A stretch of 64,000 nt of DNA from DASUDX01 sp036275365 (lineage in GTDB: Bacteria > Pseudomonadota > Gammaproteobacteria > Nevskiales > Nevskiaceae). The notes under the pieces are model-generated. The model did not search any database, had not been told where the DNA came from, and saw only the letters and a program-made list of their open reading frames with translations. Location: the NCBI GenBank assembly GCA_036275365.1, contig DASUDX010000032.1, positions 10,657 through 74,656 of the forward strand, given 5' to 3'. Every line of letters starts with the position of its first letter. The stretch's first letter is position 1. The position numbers and the translations under genes were made by a program. Below are positions 12,179-22,378 of the stretch, one piece after another.

Positions 12179-13072
12179 ATGCATGTGCTGGTCACCGGTG
12201 GCAGTGGATTCATCGGCCAGGCCCTGGTGCCGCGCCTGCTGGCGCGCGGTCACCGGGTGCGGGTGAGCAGCCGCCAGGCCCAGCCGCGGCTGGCCGCCGG
12301 CGCGGAGGCCTGTGCGCCCGACCGCGCCCTGGCCGGTGCGCCGGTCGAGGCCATCATCAATCTGGCCGGCGAGAACCTCGCCGCCGGCCGCTGGAGCGCC
12401 GCCCGCAAGCAGGCCTTCCGCAGCTCGCGGATCGGCACCACCGAGGCGCTGGCCGCCCAGATCGCCGCCCTGCCCGCCGAGGCGCGGCCGCGGGTGCTGG
12501 TCTCGGGCTCGGCGATCGGCTGGTATGGCTCGCGTGGCGATGCCTGGCTCGACGAGGCGTCCAGCCCCGGCGAGGACTTCTCGGCACAGCTGTGCCGTGA
12601 CTGGGAGGCGGCGGCGCAGGCGATCGCGCCGCTGGGCCTGCGGGTGTGCCGGGTGCGGACCGGCATCGTGCTCGACCGCAGCGGCGGTGCACTGGCGCGC
12701 ATGCTGCCGCCGTTCCGGCTGGGCGCCGGCGGCCCGATCGGCGATGGCCGCCAGTGGATGAGCTGGATCAGCCGCCACGACCTCGTCGAGCTGCTGATCT
12801 GGCTGCTCGAGACGCCCGGCTGCGAGGGCGTCTACAACGGCGTCAGCCCGCTGCCGCTGACCAACCGGGAGTTCAGCCAGACCCTGGGCCGCGCCCTGCA
12901 CCGTCCGGCCCTGCTGCCGATGCCGGCCTTCGTGCTGCGCCTGATGTTCGGCGAGATGGCCGAGCTGCTGCTCGGCAGCCAGCGGGTGCGGCCGGGCCGG
13001 GCCCTGGCCGAGGGTTTCCAGTTCCGCGACGGCGAGCTCTCACTCTGCCTGCCGCGCCTGCTCGGCGCGTAG
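12179..13072 (+). CDS. TIGR01777-family NAD(P)-binding epimerase (YfcH/SulA-like)
   Basis: The 297-residue product begins MHVLVTGGSGFIGQAL, a Rossmann GxxGxxG nucleotide site. INLAGENLAAGRWS, SGSAIGWYGSRGD and the C-terminal DUF1731-like region follow, including the family hallmark PxFxLRLxxGEMAELLL with GSQRVRP near residues 255-280. Such proteins are extended SDR enzymes of unknown substrate, once linked to the E. coli cell-division inhibitor name SulA/YfcH. ATG 12179 has a strong CAGGGAGAG ribosome site. It is 29 bp downstream of the nuclease gene, and its 3' end overlaps the convergent photolyase gene by 33 bp. Confidence 0.88.
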   Translation: MHVLVTGGSGFIGQALVPRLLARGHRVRVSSRQAQPRLAAGAEACAPDRALAGAPVEAIINLAGENLAAGRWSAARKQAFRSSRIGTTEALAAQIAALPAEARPRVLVSGSAIGWYGSRGDAWLDEASSPGEDFSAQLCRDWEAAAQAIAPLGLRVCRVRTGIVLDRSGGALARMLPPFRLGAGGPIGDGRQWMSWISRHDLVELLIWLLETPGCEGVYNGVSPLPLTNREFSQTLGRALHRPALLPMPAFVLRLMFGEMAELLLGSQRVRPGRALAEGFQFRDGELSLCLPRLLGA

Positions 13073-14596
13073 GTCCGCCGCCGCTGCGCGGATCGCCTGG
13101 CGCTCGGCCTCATCCTTGCGCAGCCAGTTGTTGACCTGCATCTTCAGCCGCGGATGGCCGCGGAAGCGGGTCTGGTGGCGGTCGAGAAAATCCCAGTACA
13201 GCGTGCTCACCGGGCAGGCGCCCTCGCCGCTCGCGCGGTCCGGGCGATAGACGCAGCCGCCGCAGTAGTCGCTCATGCGGTCGATGTACTTGCCGCTGGC
13301 CACATAGGGCTTGCTGGCCATGAAGCCGCCGTCGGCATGCTGGCTCATGCCCAGGGTGTTGGGCAGCTCGACCCACTCCACCGCATCGACATAGATCGCC
13401 AGATACCACTCGTGCACCTCGCGCGGGCGCACCCCCAGCAGCAGGGCGTAGAGCCCGGTGACCATCAGCCGCTGGATGTGGTGGGCATAGCCGTGGGCCA
13501 GGGTCTCGCCGAGGGTCTGGCGCAGGCAGTTCATGGCCGTGTCGCCGGTCCAGTAGAAAGCCGGCAGCGGCTGCTGGGCGTCCAGCGCATTGCTCTCGAG
13601 GTAGGCCGGCATGCGGTGCCAGTAGAGGCCGCGCACATACTCGCGCCAGCCGAGGATCTGCCGCACGAAGCCCTCGACCGCCGCCAGCGGCGCGCGTCCC
13701 TCGGCGTAGGCCTCCAGCGCCGCGCAGCAGACCTCGCGCGGATCGAGCAGCTTGAGATTGAGCGCCGCCGACAGCCGCGAGTGGAACAGCAGGGTGCGCG
13801 GCCAGGGCTCGCCGGTCCACATCGCATCCTGGTAGCGACCGAAATCGGCGAGGCGATGGCCGATGAAGTCGGCCAGGGCGGCCAGCGCCTGGGCGCGGGT
13901 CACCGGCCAGTCGAAGTGCGCCAGCGAGCCCGGGTGATCGCCGTAGCGCGTGGCCACCTCGGCAAGCACCTCGGCGGTGAGGGCCTCCGGCGCAAAGGCC
14001 AGCGGGGTGGGACGCAGACCCGGCCCGCCGGCGGGAAAGGCCTCGCGGTTGTCGGCATCGAAGTTCCAGGCGCCACCGGTGGGCTGGCCGTCGGGCTCCA
14101 CCAGCCAGCCGGTGCGGCCACGCATCCAGCGGTAGAAATGCTCGAGCCGCGGCTGGCGGCGGCCCTGCATCCAGCCTTCGAAATCGCGGCGGCTGCACAG
14201 GAAGTGGCGGTCCTCGCAGACCCGGTAGGCCTGGCCGCGCCGCTCGGCGAGCCCGCGCAGGGCCTCGGCCACCCGCCACTCGCCGGGCTCGACCCAGCAC
14301 AGCTCGGCGGGTTTGAGGCGGTCGAGATCCACCGCCAGCGCCTCATCCAGGGTCTGCCCGGGGGCCTGGCCGCTGCGGTGGTAGTGCACCGTCCAGCCGA
14401 GAGCCCGCCGCGATTCGGCGAAATGGCGCATGGCGGCGAGGAACAGCGCGATGCGCGCCTGGTGGGACCAGACCACGGTCGCCTCGGCGCGCACCTCGGC
14501 CATCCACAGCGCATCGCAGGCCGGATCGAAGCCATCGAAGGCCGCCGAGCGCTCGTCGAGCTGGTCGCCGAGCACCACCACCAGGCGTCGCAGCAT
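13040..14596 (-). CDS. Cryptochrome/photolyase-related protein with Fe-S cluster (PhrB/FeS-BCP type)
   Basis: The 518-residue product starts RRLVVVLGDQL, the usual opening of the iron-sulfur bacterial cryptochrome/photolyase family, whose studied members repair (6-4) photoproducts. Four cysteines at 357, 445, 448 and 461 (contexts MNCLRQTLGETLAHGYAHH, DYCGGCVYRP and GACPVSTLYWDF) fit the [4Fe-4S] ligands of Agrobacterium PhrB with the same spacing. The AHHIQRLMV block carries the conserved histidines near the lesion-binding site. It therefore has every residue needed for an Fe-S photolyase with FAD. A DUF2256 gene lies 9 bp upstream in the same operon, a pairing often seen with this family. 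Confidence 0.93.
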   Translation of the reverse strand: MLRRLVVVLGDQLDERSAAFDGFDPACDALWMAEVRAEATVVWSHQARIALFLAAMRHFAESRRALGWTVHYHRSGQAPGQTLDEALAVDLDRLKPAELCWVEPGEWRVAEALRGLAERRGQAYRVCEDRHFLCSRRDFEGWMQGRRQPRLEHFYRWMRGRTGWLVEPDGQPTGGAWNFDADNREAFPAGGPGLRPTPLAFAPEALTAEVLAEVATRYGDHPGSLAHFDWPVTRAQALAALADFIGHRLADFGRYQDAMWTGEPWPRTLLFHSRLSAALNLKLLDPREVCCAALEAYAEGRAPLAAVEGFVRQILGWREYVRGLYWHRMPAYLESNALDAQQPLPAFYWTGDTAMNCLRQTLGETLAHGYAHHIQRLMVTGLYALLLGVRPREVHEWYLAIYVDAVEWVELPNTLGMSQHADGGFMASKPYVASGKYIDRMSDYCGGCVYRPDRASGEGACPVSTLYWDFLDRHQTRFRGHPRLKMQVNNWLRKDEAERQAIRAAAADLRAEQARQAE

Positions 14597-14605
14597 CGAA
14601 CCCCC

Positions 14606-14755
14606 TCAGCGCGGCTTGAAGCCGGGCCGGCCCTGGCCGCGGCGGCAGGCGTCCGAGCAGTAGCGCACCTCTTCCCAGCAGCGTGCCCACTTGCGTCGCC
14701 ACTCGAAGTCGCGCTGGCAGACCGGACAGCGCTTGCTGGGCAGGTTCTTGTTCAT
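14606..14755 (-). CDS. DUF2256 small zinc-ribbon-like protein
   Basis: The 49-residue product has the pattern CPVCQRDFEWRRKWARCW then RYCSDACRRG, that is CxxC, a lone cysteine and CxxxC, with many arginines and tryptophans. This is the DUF2256 family, probably metal-binding and of unknown function. It sits 9 bp upstream of the Fe-S photolyase gene on the same strand, and this neighbourhood is recurrent, so a role with that enzyme is inferred. ATG 14755 gives the usual family length; the longer open frame upstream reads back through the terminator hairpin and the start of the next gene's tail. Confidence 0.85.
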   Translation of the reverse strand: MNKNLPSKRCPVCQRDFEWRRKWARCWEEVRYCSDACRRGQGRPGFKPR

Positions 14756-14838
14756 GGGCGCAAGGCTAGTGGCTGCCACCACCGCCAGGCGCGGGGCCGG
14801 GGGCCGGCCCCCTGTACGCCGGCTCGACAGCCGCCCAG

Positions 14839-14868
14839 CAAAAAGGCCCCGGGGGTGCCGGGGCCTCC
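14839..14868 (-). terminator. Rho-independent terminator of the small outer-membrane protein gene
   Basis: Read on the minus strand, AGGCCCCGG (14866-14858) and CCGGGGCCT (14852-14844) form a 9-bp GC stem around a 5-base loop, followed by a run of five T (14844-14840). It lies about 32 bp beyond the stop of the beta-barrel gene and ahead of the DUF2256-photolyase pair. Confidence 0.85.
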
Positions 14869-14897
14869 TGGTCACCAGGACCAACGACCGCTGCGGA

Positions 14898-15485
14898 TCA
14901 GAAGTTGAAGCGGGCGCCGACGCGGAAGTCCTTGAAGTCCACTTCCGCACCGCCGTCACCCTCGAGGGTGCTGGCGCGGTAGTCGGCGAACAGGCCCAGC
15001 GAGGGGTTCAGGTTGAACGCACCGCCGACCAGGAACTCCACGCCATCGACATCGCCCACATCGAGATAGCCGACCTGGCCGTGCAGGCGAACGCCCTCGG
15101 CCAGCGTGCCGCCGTACCCGCCGTGGATGCCGAAGCCGTTCTCGTCATCGGAGCCATCGTCGAACTGCACGAACTCGCCGACGCCGTAGAGGCCGGTGCC
15201 GTGAATGCCGGCGCCGAAGCCGAGGCCGAGGCGGATCTGGTCGAGATCGCCAGCGCCGTCATCGAACTCCACGCCCTGGTACTCCGCGGTGAACGAGAGC
15301 TGGTCGCTGAAGCCGAAAGCACCCTTGACGCCGAAGCCGTCGCCGTCGGCCTCACCGCTGCCGAAGCCCGGGATATCGACTTCGATCTTCGCGCTCGGCA
15401 CGAAGTACCCATCCAGATAGCTGGCCGCACTGGCGCTGGCCGAGAACAGGCCGGCGATGACAACCCCGAAAGCCTTCTTGAACAT
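14898..15485 (-). CDS. Small outer-membrane beta-barrel protein
   Basis: The 195-residue product has a classic signal peptide (MFKKAFGVVIAGLFSASASA, cleavage near 20). About eight amphipathic strands follow, separated by Asp/Gly-rich turns such as DIPGFGSGEADGDGFG and DDGSDDENG. It ends in ARFNF, the terminal aromatic expected by the Bam machinery. It resembles the eight-stranded OmpA/Opa-like or OmpW-like porin group, but no specific function can be assigned. Loops are unusually acidic. ATG 15485 follows GAGAGGGAC, a strong ribosome site. A CATACT box upstream may be its -10. It has its own terminator, so it looks monocistronic. Confidence 0.85.
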   Translation of the reverse strand: MFKKAFGVVIAGLFSASASAASYLDGYFVPSAKIEVDIPGFGSGEADGDGFGVKGAFGFSDQLSFTAEYQGVEFDDGAGDLDQIRLGLGFGAGIHGTGLYGVGEFVQFDDGSDDENGFGIHGGYGGTLAEGVRLHGQVGYLDVGDVDGVEFLVGGAFNLNPSLGLFADYRASTLEGDGGAEVDFKDFRVGARFNF

Positions 15486-15705
15486 GTCCCTCTCCTGAGT
15501 GTGTTGGCGGGTCAGGCCCGCAACCAGAGTATGAGGCCACGCATCTTTCCGGTGCATGACGCTCCATCCGGGTGCGCAACCCCACCCCGGCCACCGGGGC
15601 GGCCGGCATCGCGGCGACGGCCGGACGCGCCCGCATTCCAGCGGGCGGCGATGAATCCGCCCTGAACTGGCCCGTGCACCGCGGCGCAGCGACTAGAATC
15701 GAGCG

Positions 15706-16692
15706 ATGAGCCAGTGGGGAATCGCCGCCGAGGAAACCCGCCGCCTGCCGCAGGACGGTGGCCTTGGCGAGTTTTCACCGGCCCGCCACGAACGGCTGCT
15801 GCAGACCGATCCGGAGCGCTACACCGAGCTGGTGCGCAACATCACCGGCTTCGGCATCTATCTGATCGATCGCGATGGCCGGGTCCGCAGCTGGAACCTG
15901 GGTGCCGAGAATCTCACCGGCTTTCTTGCCGAGGAGGTGATCGGCCAGCCCTACGCCACCCTGTTCAGCGATGCGGCGGTGCAGGAGGGAGTGCCGCTGA
16001 AGACGCTCAACTTCGTGCGCGCCAACCGCCACTGCCGCGACGAGCAGAAGCGGCGCCGGCGCGATGGCCAGGGCTACATCGCCCAGTGCACGGTGGATGC
16101 GGTACGCGGCGAGAGCGGCGAGCTGATCGGCTTCGTCGAGGTCTTCCACGACATCACCGAGCAGAAGACGCGCGAGGAGCGGCTGTACCAGCGCGCCACC
16201 CGCGACCCGCTTACCGGGGTCTACAACCGCGGCCACTTCACCGAGCTCGCCTCCCAGGAGATCGAACGCGCCCGCCGCTTCTCCGAGCCGCTGTCGCTGG
16301 CCCTGCTCGACATCGACCACTTCAAGAAGGTCAATGACAGCCATGGCCACGAGGTCGGCGACCGCACCATCCAGAAGCTCGCCGATACCTGCAGCGAGTT
16401 CCTGCGCCGCATCGACTTCATCGGCCGTCTCGGCGGCGAGGAGTTCGCCATCACCCTGCCGCGCGCCAACAAGGAACCGGCTTTCGAGATGATGCAGCGG
16501 CTGCGGCTGCGGCTGGCCGAGCAGGCGGTGGCCCTGGAGGGCGGCCGCAGCCTCGGCTTCACCGTCAGCATCGGCATCGCCAGCCTGCGCCCGCACACCC
16601 GCGATCTCGCCGAGCTGCTGCGCAACGCCGATGCCGCGCTCTACCGCGCCAAGCGCGAGGGCCGCAACCGCTGCGAGGTCTGGTTCGACTGA
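15706..16692 (+). CDS. PAS-GGDEF diguanylate cyclase
   Basis: The 328-residue product has a PAS domain (about 38-155: TGFGIYLIDRDGRVRSWN, then ENLTGF and HDITEQKTREERL) and a GGDEF domain (160-328). The active-site loop is GGEEF at 243-247 and the product-inhibition site RxxD (R234 to D237) lies exactly five residues before it, so it should be an active, feedback-inhibited c-di-GMP synthase. No transmembrane segment is present, so the sensor is cytoplasmic; the PAS ligand is unknown. A TAGAAT box at 15694-15699 is a possible -10. No phosphodiesterase or effector gene is adjacent. The first 35 residues are not recognised. Confidence 0.95.
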   Translation: MSQWGIAAEETRRLPQDGGLGEFSPARHERLLQTDPERYTELVRNITGFGIYLIDRDGRVRSWNLGAENLTGFLAEEVIGQPYATLFSDAAVQEGVPLKTLNFVRANRHCRDEQKRRRRDGQGYIAQCTVDAVRGESGELIGFVEVFHDITEQKTREERLYQRATRDPLTGVYNRGHFTELASQEIERARRFSEPLSLALLDIDHFKKVNDSHGHEVGDRTIQKLADTCSEFLRRIDFIGRLGGEEFAITLPRANKEPAFEMMQRLRLRLAEQAVALEGGRSLGFTVSIGIASLRPHTRDLAELLRNADAALYRAKREGRNRCEVWFD

Positions 16693-16728
16693 CCCCTGCG
16701 CCGGCGCGCCGCGGCGCCCGGCCGCGCC

Positions 16729-18159
16729 TCAGGCGGCCTCGCTGCTGCGCTTGCGGCCCGGCGCGCGGGCAGCCGGCAGCAGCCGCTCCAGCTCCTCGAG
16801 GGCCTCGCCGGTATAGACGGCGAGCTTCTGCATCGACGGCAGGGTGTCGCGGCAGCCGGTGAAGCCGATGTTGAACTGCCCGGCATAGCTCACCACCGTG
16901 ATGTTGAGCGCCTGGCCGTGGGAGAGCAGGGACACCGGATAGATCTGCTCCAGCCGGGCGCCATTGAAGTAGTGCACGCGGTCCAGCCCGGGCACATTGG
17001 AGATGGTGACATTGAACATCGGCTTGCCGCGCCCGCCACGCCCGGCCAGCAGCTGCAGGATGAACGGCGCCATGAACAGCAGGGTGTAGGGGCTCAGCGC
17101 CTCCGCCGGCAGGGCCTGCAGGTGCTGCTTGGCGATCTGGGTGGAGGCGCGGATCGCCTGCAGGCGCTGCAGCGGATCGGCCAGCTGGGTGTTGAGGTTG
17201 GCGATGATGAAGCTGATCGCATTGCCGACATTCTCGTCGCCGGCCGGGCGCACCGACACCGGCACCCCCGCGGTGAGCGGCTGGGCCGGCAGCGCGCCGA
17301 TTTCCAGCAGATAGCGCCGCAGGGCGGCGGCGGACAGGCCGAGGAAGACATCGTTGACGGTCACGCCGGCGGCCTGGGCCACCCGCTTGATGCGGGCGAG
17401 TTCGTAGTGCTGGGTGGCGAAGCGGCGCTGGCCGGAGACCGGCCCGTTGAGGATGGACTTGGGCCCGGAGAACGGCAGGGCCTCGGCGGGATCGGTCTTC
17501 TTGAAGCTCTCGCGCACCACCCGGGTCAGCGCCCGGCTGACCAGCGGCAGGGTCTTGAGCTGGCCTCTGGCCGCCTCGGCGAAGCGCTGCCACTGGCTGC
17601 CCACCGCCGGCTTGCGCTCGCGCGCACCGCCGGCGCCGACCGTCCACGGCGGCGGCAGATTGGCGATGGCCGGGTCCGGCGAGAGCATGCGCGCCAGCAT
17701 GCGCATGCCGCCGACGCCGTCCACCAGCGAGTGGTGCATCTTCATGTAGAGCGCGAAGCGCGCCTCGCCGCGCGGGCCGCGCAGCCCCTCGATCACATGG
17801 GTCTCCCACAGCGGCCGCTTGAAGTCCATCGGATGCGAGTGCAGGCGCGAGATCAGCACGCCCAGCTCGCGCTCGCCCCCGGGGGCGGGCAGCGCCGAGT
17901 GGCGCAGGTGGTAGTCGAGATCGATTCGCTCGGCCTCCACCCAGGCGGGCGCCAGACGGGCGCGCGGATTCTTCAGCTTGAGGTTGAACGGCGGGGAGAA
18001 GTCCTGGCTGGCGCGCAGGTGGGCGAACAGCGGGACCAGGAAATCGGCCGGGGCATCGTCCGGCAGCGAGAAGATCGCCATGCAGCCGACATGCATGGGC
18101 GTCTCCTTGGTATCCACATACAGCCAGGCCGCATCCATGGGCTTGAGTCGCTTGGTCAT
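16729..18159 (-). CDS. Wax ester synthase/acyl-CoA:diacylglycerol acyltransferase (WS/DGAT)
   Basis: The enzyme esterifies long-chain alcohols or diacylglycerol with acyl-CoA to make wax esters or triacylglycerol. The 476-residue product has the catalytic HHxxxDG motif (HHSLVDG at 142-148), the opening LKPMDAAWLYVDT, the PLWETHVIEGL block and the C-terminal ISNVPG segment. The length is typical for the family. ATG 18159 has AGGAGAGGGG just upstream; the longer open frame is a shadow over the divergent aldehyde dehydrogenase gene. The pair is divergent across 126 bp, suggesting shared control of storage lipid and fatty aldehyde metabolism. Confidence 0.94.
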   Translation of the reverse strand: MTKRLKPMDAAWLYVDTKETPMHVGCMAIFSLPDDAPADFLVPLFAHLRASQDFSPPFNLKLKNPRARLAPAWVEAERIDLDYHLRHSALPAPGGERELGVLISRLHSHPMDFKRPLWETHVIEGLRGPRGEARFALYMKMHHSLVDGVGGMRMLARMLSPDPAIANLPPPWTVGAGGARERKPAVGSQWQRFAEAARGQLKTLPLVSRALTRVVRESFKKTDPAEALPFSGPKSILNGPVSGQRRFATQHYELARIKRVAQAAGVTVNDVFLGLSAAALRRYLLEIGALPAQPLTAGVPVSVRPAGDENVGNAISFIIANLNTQLADPLQRLQAIRASTQIAKQHLQALPAEALSPYTLLFMAPFILQLLAGRGGRGKPMFNVTISNVPGLDRVHYFNGARLEQIYPVSLLSHGQALNITVVSYAGQFNIGFTGCRDTLPSMQKLAVYTGEALEELERLLPAARAPGRKRSSEAA

Positions 18160-18245
18160 GCCCCTCTCCTTCCGTTTATTCGATTGTGGTTGTCGGACTG
18201 CCGACCTAGCATCGCACTGCCGGCCGCGGGCGCCTATACTCGGGC

Positions 18246-18272
18246 CCGAATCAACCGGTCGTTTAATCATTA
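18246..18272. promoter_or_regulatory. Operator-like site between WS/DGAT and aldehyde dehydrogenase genes
   Basis: A TATACT box (18235-18240) suits a -10 for the aldehyde dehydrogenase gene. Just downstream, AATCAACCGGTCGTTTAATC centres on the palindrome ACCGGT (18254-18259) and resembles TetR-family operators of the ACCGACCGGT type, though the flanks are only partly symmetrical. Its place between promoter and ribosome site suits a repressor. No TetR gene lies next to it. Weak evidence. Confidence 0.3.
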
Positions 18273-18285
18273 CGAGGAGAGCGCC

Positions 18286-19737
18286 ATGAACGCGTCGGTC
18301 GCCTATTTGCCGTCCGGGCTTGCCCATCAGACCACCGAGGCGGAGATCCAGCGCCTGTTCGAGCGTCAGCGCGAGACCGCGCTGCGCCTGCGCACCTCCA
18401 CCGCCGACGAACGCATCGCCAAGATCCGCAAGCTCAAGGCGGCGATGCACGACTACGCCGCCGAGATCCAGCAGGCGGCCTGGGCGGATTTCAAGAAGCC
18501 GTCGATGGAAGTGGATCTCACCGAGATCCTGCCGGTGATCATGGAAGCCACCGACGCCATCAAGAATCTGCGCAAGTGGATGCGCCCCAAGCGGGTGTGG
18601 CCGACCCAGATGATGGTGGGCACCAGCGCCTGGACCCAGTACGAACCCAAGGGCCGCGCGCTGATCATCTCGCCGTGGAACTACCCGGTGAACCTGACCT
18701 TCGGCCCGCTGGTGTCGGCGCTGGCGGCCGGCTGCACCGCCATCCTCAAGCCCTCGGAGATGACGCCGCACCTGGCGGCGGTGATCAGCAAGATCACCCG
18801 CGCCATCTTCGCGGAGGACGAGGTGGCGGTGGTGGAAGGCGACGCCACGGTGAGCACCGCCCTGCTGGCCCTGCCCTTCGACCACATCTTCTTCACCGGC
18901 AGCCCGGCGATCGGCAAGGTGGTGATGGCGGCGGCGGCCAAGCATCTGACCAGCGTGACCCTCGAGCTGGGCGGCAAGTCGCCGACCATCGTCGATGAAA
19001 CCGCCGATCTCGAGCTCGCCGCCCGCAACATCGCCTGGGGCAAGTTCACCAACAGCGGCCAGACCTGCATCGCGCCGGACCATCTCTATGTGCACGCCTC
19101 GGTGAAGGAGCGCTTCGTCGGCCTGCTCGGCAAGCTGCTCGCCGACACCTACGGCGCCAGCAGCGAGGCCCAGCAGGCCAGCCCCTATCTGGCGCGGGTG
19201 GTCAACCAGCGCCACACCCAGCGGGTCAGCGGCCTGCTCGAGGACGCCAAGGCGCGCGGGGCCCAGGTGGTCAGCGGTGGCGGGGTCAACGAGAAGGAGT
19301 GCTTCGTGGCGCCGACCCTGCTGGTGGATGTGCCGGCCGAGGCGCGCATCCAGCAGGAGGAGATCTTCGGTCCGCTGCTGCCGGTGATGAGCTACCAGGA
19401 CCTGGACGAGGTGATCGAGCGGATCAACAGCGCGCCCAAGCCGCTGGCGCTCTATCTGTGGAGCCGCAACGAGGCCCACATCGACAAGGTGCTCAAGCGC
19501 ACCAGCTCGGGCGGGGCCTGCATCAACCACACCGTGGTGCACTTCCTGCACGGCCGCCTGCCGTTCGGCGGGGTCAACAACTCCGGCATTGGCAGCGCCC
19601 ACGGCCACTACGGCTTCATGGCCTTCTCCCACGAGCGGGCGGTGGTGCGCACCCGCTTCATGCTGGCGCGGATGTTCTTCGCGCCCTACGGCGAGCGCGT
19701 GCAGAAGATCGTCAAGCTGCTGCTGCGCATCTCCTGA
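18286..19737 (+). CDS. Aldehyde dehydrogenase family protein (fatty-aldehyde type)
   Basis: The 483-residue product is an NAD(P)-dependent aldehyde dehydrogenase. Visible are the SPWNYPVNLTFGPLVSALAAG cofactor segment, FFTGSPAIGK, the catalytic glutamate in LELGGKSP (Glu227) and the nucleophile in SGQTCIAPD (Cys261), then EEIFGPLLPV and PFGGVNNSGIG. The SGQTCIAPDHL context and hydrophobic C-terminal helix (residues 455-483) fit the class-3 or fatty-aldehyde group, which often sits at membranes. Its divergent partner is a wax-ester synthase, so oxidising long-chain aldehydes from alcohol or alkane metabolism is the likely role. ATG 18286 follows CGAGGAGAG. Confidence 0.95.
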   Translation: MNASVAYLPSGLAHQTTEAEIQRLFERQRETALRLRTSTADERIAKIRKLKAAMHDYAAEIQQAAWADFKKPSMEVDLTEILPVIMEATDAIKNLRKWMRPKRVWPTQMMVGTSAWTQYEPKGRALIISPWNYPVNLTFGPLVSALAAGCTAILKPSEMTPHLAAVISKITRAIFAEDEVAVVEGDATVSTALLALPFDHIFFTGSPAIGKVVMAAAAKHLTSVTLELGGKSPTIVDETADLELAARNIAWGKFTNSGQTCIAPDHLYVHASVKERFVGLLGKLLADTYGASSEAQQASPYLARVVNQRHTQRVSGLLEDAKARGAQVVSGGGVNEKECFVAPTLLVDVPAEARIQQEEIFGPLLPVMSYQDLDEVIERINSAPKPLALYLWSRNEAHIDKVLKRTSSGGACINHTVVHFLHGRLPFGGVNNSGIGSAHGHYGFMAFSHERAVVRTRFMLARMFFAPYGERVQKIVKLLLRIS

Positions 19738-19758
19738 GCCCGGCGCCGGCGGCGGGAT

Positions 19759-21209
<1,451 letters not shown>

Positions 21210-21213
<4 letters not shown>

Positions 21214-22292
21214 GACGCCTGCTCCAGGGGAAGGTAGAGGGAAAACACCGTACTGCCGGGACGCGACTTGCATTCGATCAGACCGCCGTGGGCGTGGACC
21301 AGGTACTGGGCGATGGGCAGACCCAGGCCGGTGCCCTCGGCGCGGGTGGTGACCATCGGATAGAAGATCTTGTCGAGCAGGGCCGGGGCGATGCCCGGAC
21401 CGGTGTCCTCGATATCGATCTGGATCACCAGGCGGTGACGCACGCCGCCGATGGTGAACTGCCGCTTGGTGCGTGAGCGCAGCACGATGCTGCCGTCCGC
21501 CGAGGGCTGGCCCTCGATCGCCTGCAGGGCATTGCGGACCACATTGAGCACGGCCTGGATCAGCTGTTCGCGATCGCCCACCAGCTCCGGGATCGAGGGA
21601 TCGTAGTCGCGCAGGAACTGCACTTCCGGAGGCGCCTCGGCCTCCACCAGCTGGCGCACATGCTCGAGCACCTCGTGGATGTTGACCGGTGCCTTCTGCG
21701 GCAGCCGGTTGGGGCCGAGCAGGCGGTTGACCAGGTTCTGCAGGCGGTCGACCTCGCGGATGATCACCCGCGTGTACTCGCGGTGGGAGGCGTCCGGATA
21801 CTCGCGCTCGAGCAGCTGGGCGGCGCCGCGGATGCCGCCGAGGGGGTTCTTGATCTCGTGGGCGAGGCCGCGGATCAGCTCGCGCGAGGCCTGGTGCTGG
21901 GCCAGGATCAGCTCGTCGCGCGAGATGCGCAGATGGCGATCCAGGGCCAGACACTCCATCAGCAGGCCGGAGCCGCGGCCGAGCGCCACTGGCGTGACCG
22001 TGCAGTCGACGGTGATCGGCTCATCGCCATTGCGGCGAAGCTGCAGCTCGCGCTCGATGAAGCCGGTGCCGGCCTCCAGCGCGGCGCGGAAGCGCGGCTC
22101 GTGCGGCAGGAAGTGCGGCAGGGCCTGGGCCAGCGGCTCGCCGAGGGCGTGCCGGCGGCCGACTTCGAACAGGCTCTCGGCCGCCGAGTTGAGGCTGGCC
22201 ACCCGCAGCCGCTCGTCCAGGCAGACCACCGCCGTGGTCAGGCCGTCCAGCACCTGGCCCGGCTCGATGCGGCTGCGGGGACTGAATTTCAT
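21210..22292 (-). CDS. ntrB: Nitrogen sensor histidine kinase NtrB
   Basis: The 360-residue kinase has a PAS domain (about 10-115), the H-box GLAHEIKNPLGGIRGAAQLL with phosphorylated His145, and ATPase boxes NVVRNALQAI, DTGPGIAP and GTGLGLPIAQ. It closely matches E. coli GlnL/NtrB in length and order. It phosphorylates or dephosphorylates NtrC in response to PII. No membrane segment is present, as usual. ATG 22292 has no good ribosome site, and a sigma-54 -24/-12 element ends about 12 bp upstream, so the message may be leaderless or nearly so. The upstream same-strand neighbours are DUF4124 and ppx. Confidence 0.96.
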
Positions 22293-22303
22293 GACGGCTG
22301 GTC

Positions 22304-22319
22304 TGCAAAACCCGCGCCA
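22304..22319 (-). promoter_or_regulatory. Sigma-54 (-24/-12) promoter of ntrBC
   Basis: On the minus strand TGGCGCGGGTTTTGCA has the invariant GG and GC dinucleotides with exactly ten bases between them. It is close to the consensus TGGCAC-N5-TTGCA with one mismatch in the -24 box. Transcription would begin almost at the ntrB ATG (22292). An NtrC-type palindrome lies about 60 bp further upstream, where an enhancer is expected. Confidence 0.75.
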
Positions 22320-22378
22320 TGGGGGCGCACGGCCGGACGCCCGAAAACGGCCGGAACGGAACAGCACCGGCCGGATCA

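Noticed and set aside
16918..18285. Plus-strand extension of the aldehyde dehydrogenase frame upstream of ATG 18286
   Set aside because: The extension is antisense to the wax-ester synthase gene and shows no family pattern; ATG 18286 has a strong ribosome site.
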